From the NCBI RefSeq assembly GCF_001865675.1, contig NZ_CP011319.1, forward strand, positions 4,650,001-4,714,000: a stretch of 64,000 bases of DNA. The letters run 5' to 3'. How positions within the stretch are numbered: the stretch's first letter is position 1; every line of letters starts with the position of its first letter. This stretch comes from Janthinobacterium sp. 1_2014MBL_MicDiv. Its GTDB lineage: Bacteria; Pseudomonadota; Gammaproteobacteria; Burkholderiales; Burkholderiaceae_D. Under the pieces are notes generated by a model. It saw only the letters and a program-made list of their open reading frames with translations, did not search any database and was not told the origin of the DNA. Shown one piece after another: positions 60,559-64,000 of this stretch. A program made the position numbers and the translations under genes.

Positions 60559-61143
60559 TTATTGGGGCGATTGCGTGGCCGCCCGTATGACCTGGTCGAG
60601 CACTGCATTCACGCGCGGGATCAGCACGCGCTGGCTGATGGCCATCGATTCGGCCGACAGCTGCGGCATGGTGGCCAGCATCTTGCGGCCCAGCGGCGTC
60701 TTGTAGAACGCCGTCAGCTGCTCGACTTCCGGCACCGTGTAGTAGCGCGCGTACAGGGGCACCATCTCGGCGCTCAGTTCATCGATCAGGGTCGGATCGG
60801 CCAGCACCTGCGTCAGGGTGGCGACGGCCAGGGGGATTTCTTCCTCGGCGCTGGCCAGCGCGCGCGCCTTGCGCTTCTCGTCCAGGTTCGGGTTCGTGCC
60901 GATTTGCTGCAGCGCCGACTGGCGGATCATGGCCGGCACCGATTGCAGCATCTGGTCGAAGATGTTGCGCGTCAGTTGCGGGAACTGCATCGCGTCGAGC
61001 ATGCGCCGCACGGCCACCGTCATGGCGGGGCTGGGCGCGGCCTGGCGGGCGGGCGTCGCTTGCGCATTCTGCGCCAGGACCGGCAGGGTCGCAAGGAATG
61101 CCAGCGAGAACGCGGCGAAGAAGGTGGCGACGATTTTTCTCAT
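60559..61143 (-). CDS. DUF2059 domain exported protein
   Basis: This 194-residue protein has a signal peptide (VATFFAAFSLAFLATLPVLA) and a helical DUF2059 domain (about residues 40-190). Its typical block is LYARYYTVPEVEQLTAFYKT, followed by PLGRKMLATMPQL. The role of the family is unknown, although it is often found beside gyrA and serC. It is 23 nt upstream of serC on the same strand and 105 nt after the gyrA stop. Confidence 0.88.
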   Translation of the reverse strand: MRKIVATFFAAFSLAFLATLPVLAQNAQATPARQAAPSPAMTVAVRRMLDAMQFPQLTRNIFDQMLQSVPAMIRQSALQQIGTNPNLDEKRKARALASAEEEIPLAVATLTQVLADPTLIDELSAEMVPLYARYYTVPEVEQLTAFYKTPLGRKMLATMPQLSAESMAISQRVLIPRVNAVLDQVIRAATQSPQ

Positions 61144-61218
61144 GGTATTCGGGACTTTACAAAAGCGGGGGCATACGTGGTTACGCTGGCTGGCGCCGAA
61201 AGTGGCACGCCAACAGCA

Positions 61219-61244
61219 ATTGGGGCTCCCGAAAGAGCCCCAAT
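61219..61244 (-). terminator. Terminator-like hairpin after gyrA
   Basis: ATTGGGGCTC (61219-61228) and GAGCCCCAAT (61235-61244) pair perfectly around a 6-nt loop. It lies 4 nt after the gyrA stop on the minus strand. The T-tract is weak on that strand, so termination may be partial. Confidence 0.65.
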
Positions 61245-61248
61245 CTTC

Positions 61249-63921
61249 TTACTCCGGCTGGTCCGGATCGGCTGGTTCAGCCGCCGGCGCGGCCGCGGCG
61301 TCCACGCCCGCCTCCGTCGTCAGCTCGACTTCGTCGATATCCGTCTCCACCACGCGCTGCAGGCCGGACAGCTTGGTGCCGTCCTCCACCGCGATCAGGG
61401 TCACGCCCTGCGTCGCGCGGCCCATCTCGCGGATTTCCGACACGCGGGTACGAATCAGGACGCCACCGGTGGTGATCAGCATGATTTCATCGGTGGTGTC
61501 GACCAGGGTCGCGGCAACCACCTTGCCATTGCGCTCGCTGGTTTGGATGGCGATCATGCCTTTCGTGCCACGGCCATGGCGCGTGTACTCGGTGATCGGC
61601 GTACGCTTGCCGTAACCGTTTTCGGTTGCCGTCAGCACCGACTGCTGCTCGTTCTCGGCCACCAGCAGGGCGATCACGTGCTGGCCTTCTTCCAGGTTCA
61701 TGCCGCGCACGCCGCGCGCCGTGCGGCCCATCGGACGCACATCGTTTTCGTCGAAGCGCACTGCCTTGCCCGAATCGGAGAACAGCATCACGTCGTGCTG
61801 GCCGTCTGTCAGCGCCGCGCCGATCAGGAAGTCGCCGTCGTCCAGGTCGACCGCGATGATGCCGGCCTTGCGTGGATTGCTGAAGTCCTTCAGCGGCGTT
61901 TTCTTGACGGTGCCCAGGCTGGTCGACATGAACACGTAATGGTCTTCGGGGAACGTGCGGTTCTCGCCCGACAGCGGCAGGATCACGGTGATCTTTTCGT
62001 TGTCCTGCAGCGGGAACATGTTGACGATCGGCTTGCCGCGCGAATTGCGCGAGCCTTGCGGCACTTCCCACACCTTCAGCCAGTACATGCGGCCACGATC
62101 CGAGAAGCACAGGATGTAGTCGTGCGTATTGGCGATGAACAGCTGGTCGATCCAGTCTTCCTCTTTCGTCGCCATCGCCTGCTTGCCGCGGCCGCCGCGT
62201 TTTTGCGCGCGGTATTCGGTGATCGGCTGCGCCTTCATGTAGCCGGTGTGCGACAGGGTCACGACCATGTCCTGCGGCGTGATCAGGTCTTCCGTTTCCA
62301 GGTCGGTGGCATTGAGTTCGATCTGCGAGCGGCGCACGTCCTTGTTGCCGGCGCCGTATTCGTTCATGGCCAGCGTCATTTCATCGGTGATGATGATGGT
62401 GACGCGTTCCGGCTTGGCCAGGATGTCGAGCAAGTCGGCGATGTGCGCCATGATTTCCTTGTACTCATTGACGATCTTGTCCTGTTCCAGACCGGTCAGG
62501 CGCTGCAGACGCATCTGCAGGATTTCCTGCGCCTGGTCGTCCGACAGCTTGTACAGGCCATCGGCCTGCATGCCGTAATGCTTCGGCAGGTTTTCCGGAC
62601 GGTAGGCATCGACGCCGCCTGGCGTCGTGCCGTCGCCCGTACGGGCCAGCATTTCGCGCACGACGGACGAATCCCACGGGCGCGCCATCAGCTCGACCTT
62701 GGCGATCGGCGGCGTCGGCGCGGCCTTGATGATGGCGATGAAGTCATCGATATTGGCCAGCGCGACAGCCAGGCCTTCGAGCACATGGCCGCGTTCGCGC
62801 GCCTTGCGCAGTTCGAACACGGTGCGGCGCGTCACCACTTCGCGGCGGTGCGACAGGAAGCATTGCAGCATCTGCTTCAGGTTCAGCAGCTTCGGCTGGC
62901 CATCGACGAGGGCCACCATGTTCATGCCGAAGGTATCTTGCAGCTGGGTTTGCTTGTACAGATTGTTCAGCACCACTTCCGGCACTTCGCCGCGTTTCAG
63001 CTCGATCACCACGCGCATGCCCGACTTGTCGGACTCGTCGCGGATGTCGGAAATGCCGTCCAGCTTCTTGTCGCGCACGTTTTCGGCGATGCGTTCCAGC
63101 AAGGACTTCTTGTTGACCTGGAATGGCAGCTCGTCGACGATGATGGCGATGCGGCCGCCGTCCTTGCCGTATTCCTCGAAGTGCGTCTTGGCGCGCATGA
63201 CCACGCGGCCGCGGCCCGTGCGGTAGCCGTCGCGCACGCCCGAGACGCCATAGATGATGCCGGCGGTGGGGAAATCGGGCGCCGGGATCAGTTCGATCAG
63301 TTCATCGATCGTGCAGTCCGGGTTGCGCAGCACGTGCAGGGCGCCGTTGATGACTTCGGTAATATTGTGTGGCGGAATGTTCGTCGCCATGCCGACCGCG
63401 ATGCCGGAAGAACCGTTGATCAGCAGGTTCGGGATACGCGTCGGCAAGACCGTCGGTTCCTTTTCCTTGCCGTCATAGTTGGGCTGGAAGTCGACGGTAT
63501 CTTTATCGATATCGGCCAGCAATTCGCTGGCAATCTTGTCCAGGCGGCACTCGGTGTAACGCATCGCCGCGGCGCCATCGCCGTCGACGGAGCCGAAGTT
63601 ACCCTGGCCGTCGATGAGCATGTAGCGCAGCGAAAAATCTTGCGCCATGCGCACCAAGGTGTCGTAGATCGAGGCGTCGCCGTGGGGATGGTACTTACCC
63701 ATGGTTTCGCCGACCACGCGGGCGCACTTGACGTAAGGGCGGTTCCACACGTTGTTCATTTCATGCATCGCGAACAAGACGCGGCGGTGCACTGGCTTCA
63801 AGCCATCGCGCGCATCCGGCAAGGCGCGCCCGACGATCACGCTCATGGCGTAATCGAGGTAGCTCTTGCGCATCTCTTCTTCGAGGGAAATAGGAATTGT
63901 TTCTTTTGCGAATTGATCCAT
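61249..63921 (-). CDS. gyrA: DNA gyrase subunit A
   Basis: GyrA breaks and rejoins DNA in the A2B2 gyrase. It has 890 residues, normal for the family. The catalytic tyrosine is Y122 (AAMRYTECRLDK). The C-terminal beta-pinwheel is visible through repeats with VALVENGYG-like blocks, and the GyrA box reads QKRGGRGKQAM. The quinolone-determining region reads HPHGDASIYDTLVRMAQ: position 83 is Ala (codon GCC at 63673-63675), 84 Ser and 87 Asp, instead of the E. coli Ser83. The start is MDQFAKETIPISLEEE. It is transcribed away from the right edge. Confidence 0.97.
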   Translation of the reverse strand: MDQFAKETIPISLEEEMRKSYLDYAMSVIVGRALPDARDGLKPVHRRVLFAMHEMNNVWNRPYVKCARVVGETMGKYHPHGDASIYDTLVRMAQDFSLRYMLIDGQGNFGSVDGDGAAAMRYTECRLDKIASELLADIDKDTVDFQPNYDGKEKEPTVLPTRIPNLLINGSSGIAVGMATNIPPHNITEVINGALHVLRNPDCTIDELIELIPAPDFPTAGIIYGVSGVRDGYRTGRGRVVMRAKTHFEEYGKDGGRIAIIVDELPFQVNKKSLLERIAENVRDKKLDGISDIRDESDKSGMRVVIELKRGEVPEVVLNNLYKQTQLQDTFGMNMVALVDGQPKLLNLKQMLQCFLSHRREVVTRRTVFELRKARERGHVLEGLAVALANIDDFIAIIKAAPTPPIAKVELMARPWDSSVVREMLARTGDGTTPGGVDAYRPENLPKHYGMQADGLYKLSDDQAQEILQMRLQRLTGLEQDKIVNEYKEIMAHIADLLDILAKPERVTIIITDEMTLAMNEYGAGNKDVRRSQIELNATDLETEDLITPQDMVVTLSHTGYMKAQPITEYRAQKRGGRGKQAMATKEEDWIDQLFIANTHDYILCFSDRGRMYWLKVWEVPQGSRNSRGKPIVNMFPLQDNEKITVILPLSGENRTFPEDHYVFMSTSLGTVKKTPLKDFSNPRKAGIIAVDLDDGDFLIGAALTDGQHDVMLFSDSGKAVRFDENDVRPMGRTARGVRGMNLEEGQHVIALLVAENEQQSVLTATENGYGKRTPITEYTRHGRGTKGMIAIQTSERNGKVVAATLVDTTDEIMLITTGGVLIRTRVSEIREMGRATQGVTLIAVEDGTKLSGLQRVVETDIDEVELTTEAGVDAAAAPAAEPADPDQPE

Positions 63922-64000
63922 TGGCGGTTCGACTGATCTCAGGCTGTGGTTAACTTATCTGCTACGCAATGTATGACGCAATACTGCATATCCTAGGCGG

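Noticed and set aside
60553..63936. A 1127-codon open frame on the plus strand opposite gyrA
   Set aside because: It is antisense to gyrA and the DUF2059 gene, with no recognisable domain. Long shadow frames are expected opposite GC-rich genes.

Overview
This window looks like ordinary chromosome from a GC-rich betaproteobacterium of the Oxalobacteraceae, most likely Janthinobacterium or a close relative such as Massilia or Duganella. The reasons are the block gyrA - DUF2059 - serC - pheA - hisC - tyrA - aroA - cmk - rpsA - ihfB - lapA - lapB - ugd - rfaE1 all on the minus strand, a Kdo hydroxylase, a PEP-CTERM protein, and genus-style palindromic intergenic repeats. The genus is inferred from gene content, not from a search. 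I see no tRNA, rRNA, CRISPR array, insertion sequence, prophage or integrase.

Layout. (1) 1-8140: a sugar uptake and hydrolysis locus. On the minus strand lie a solute-binding protein, two permeases, a GH1 beta-glucosidase, an ABC ATPase and the start of a TonB-dependent receptor. A LacI-family regulator is divergent, and three near-identical palindromic operators lie between them. (2) 8471-16162: sodB, a LprI-like secreted protein, a Kdo hydroxylase, a CYTH/CHAD protein, an aldo/keto reductase and several small secreted or membrane proteins. (3) 16287-21569: an AaeAB-type aromatic-acid efflux set (NodT-type outer-membrane lipoprotein, MarR regulator, FUSC pump, DUF1656, HlyD-like adaptor). 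(4) 21566-25018: an SDR oxidoreductase, DsbA with a small cysteine-containing membrane partner, and a TonB-receptor-like barrel that appears to lack its plug. (5) 25265-33752: an M1 peptidase with a coupled membrane protein, a LysR regulator divergent from an extradiol-dioxygenase-like enzyme, the RbgA/YlqF GTPase, two hypothetical proteins and a histone-deacetylase-like amidohydrolase. (6) 33988-39102: a tightly overlapping MoxR - DUF58 - transglutaminase - MltB operon. (7) 39103-47506: a small DNA-binding-like protein behind a long AT-rich leader, cysM, a cNMP-domain/flavoprotein fusion, a phospholipase D family protein, a PEP-CTERM protein, a sterol-desaturase-like enzyme and a ComEA-like protein with a histone-H1-like tail. 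(8) 47681-64000: the conserved core block of LPS-precursor genes, aromatic amino acid genes, rpsA and gyrA.

How it works together. The left locus would bring a beta-linked glucose oligosaccharide across both membranes and hydrolyse it, under LacI-type repression. The right block links shikimate, phenylalanine, tyrosine and serine synthesis with translation (rpsA), nucleoid structure (ihfB) and LPS assembly (lapAB, rfaE1, ugd).

The less ordinary observations are: two families of structured intergenic repeats whose copies differ by compensatory stem changes; a 10-bp-period tandem array between two LacI operators; a pair of paralogous small membrane proteins with two cysteines and an HWWQHL motif, one next to dsbA; a thioredoxin-reductase-like fusion without redox cysteines; a plug-less receptor barrel; and alanine at GyrA position 83. 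No clearly new multi-gene system was found. The HWWQHL family is the best candidate for undescribed biology.
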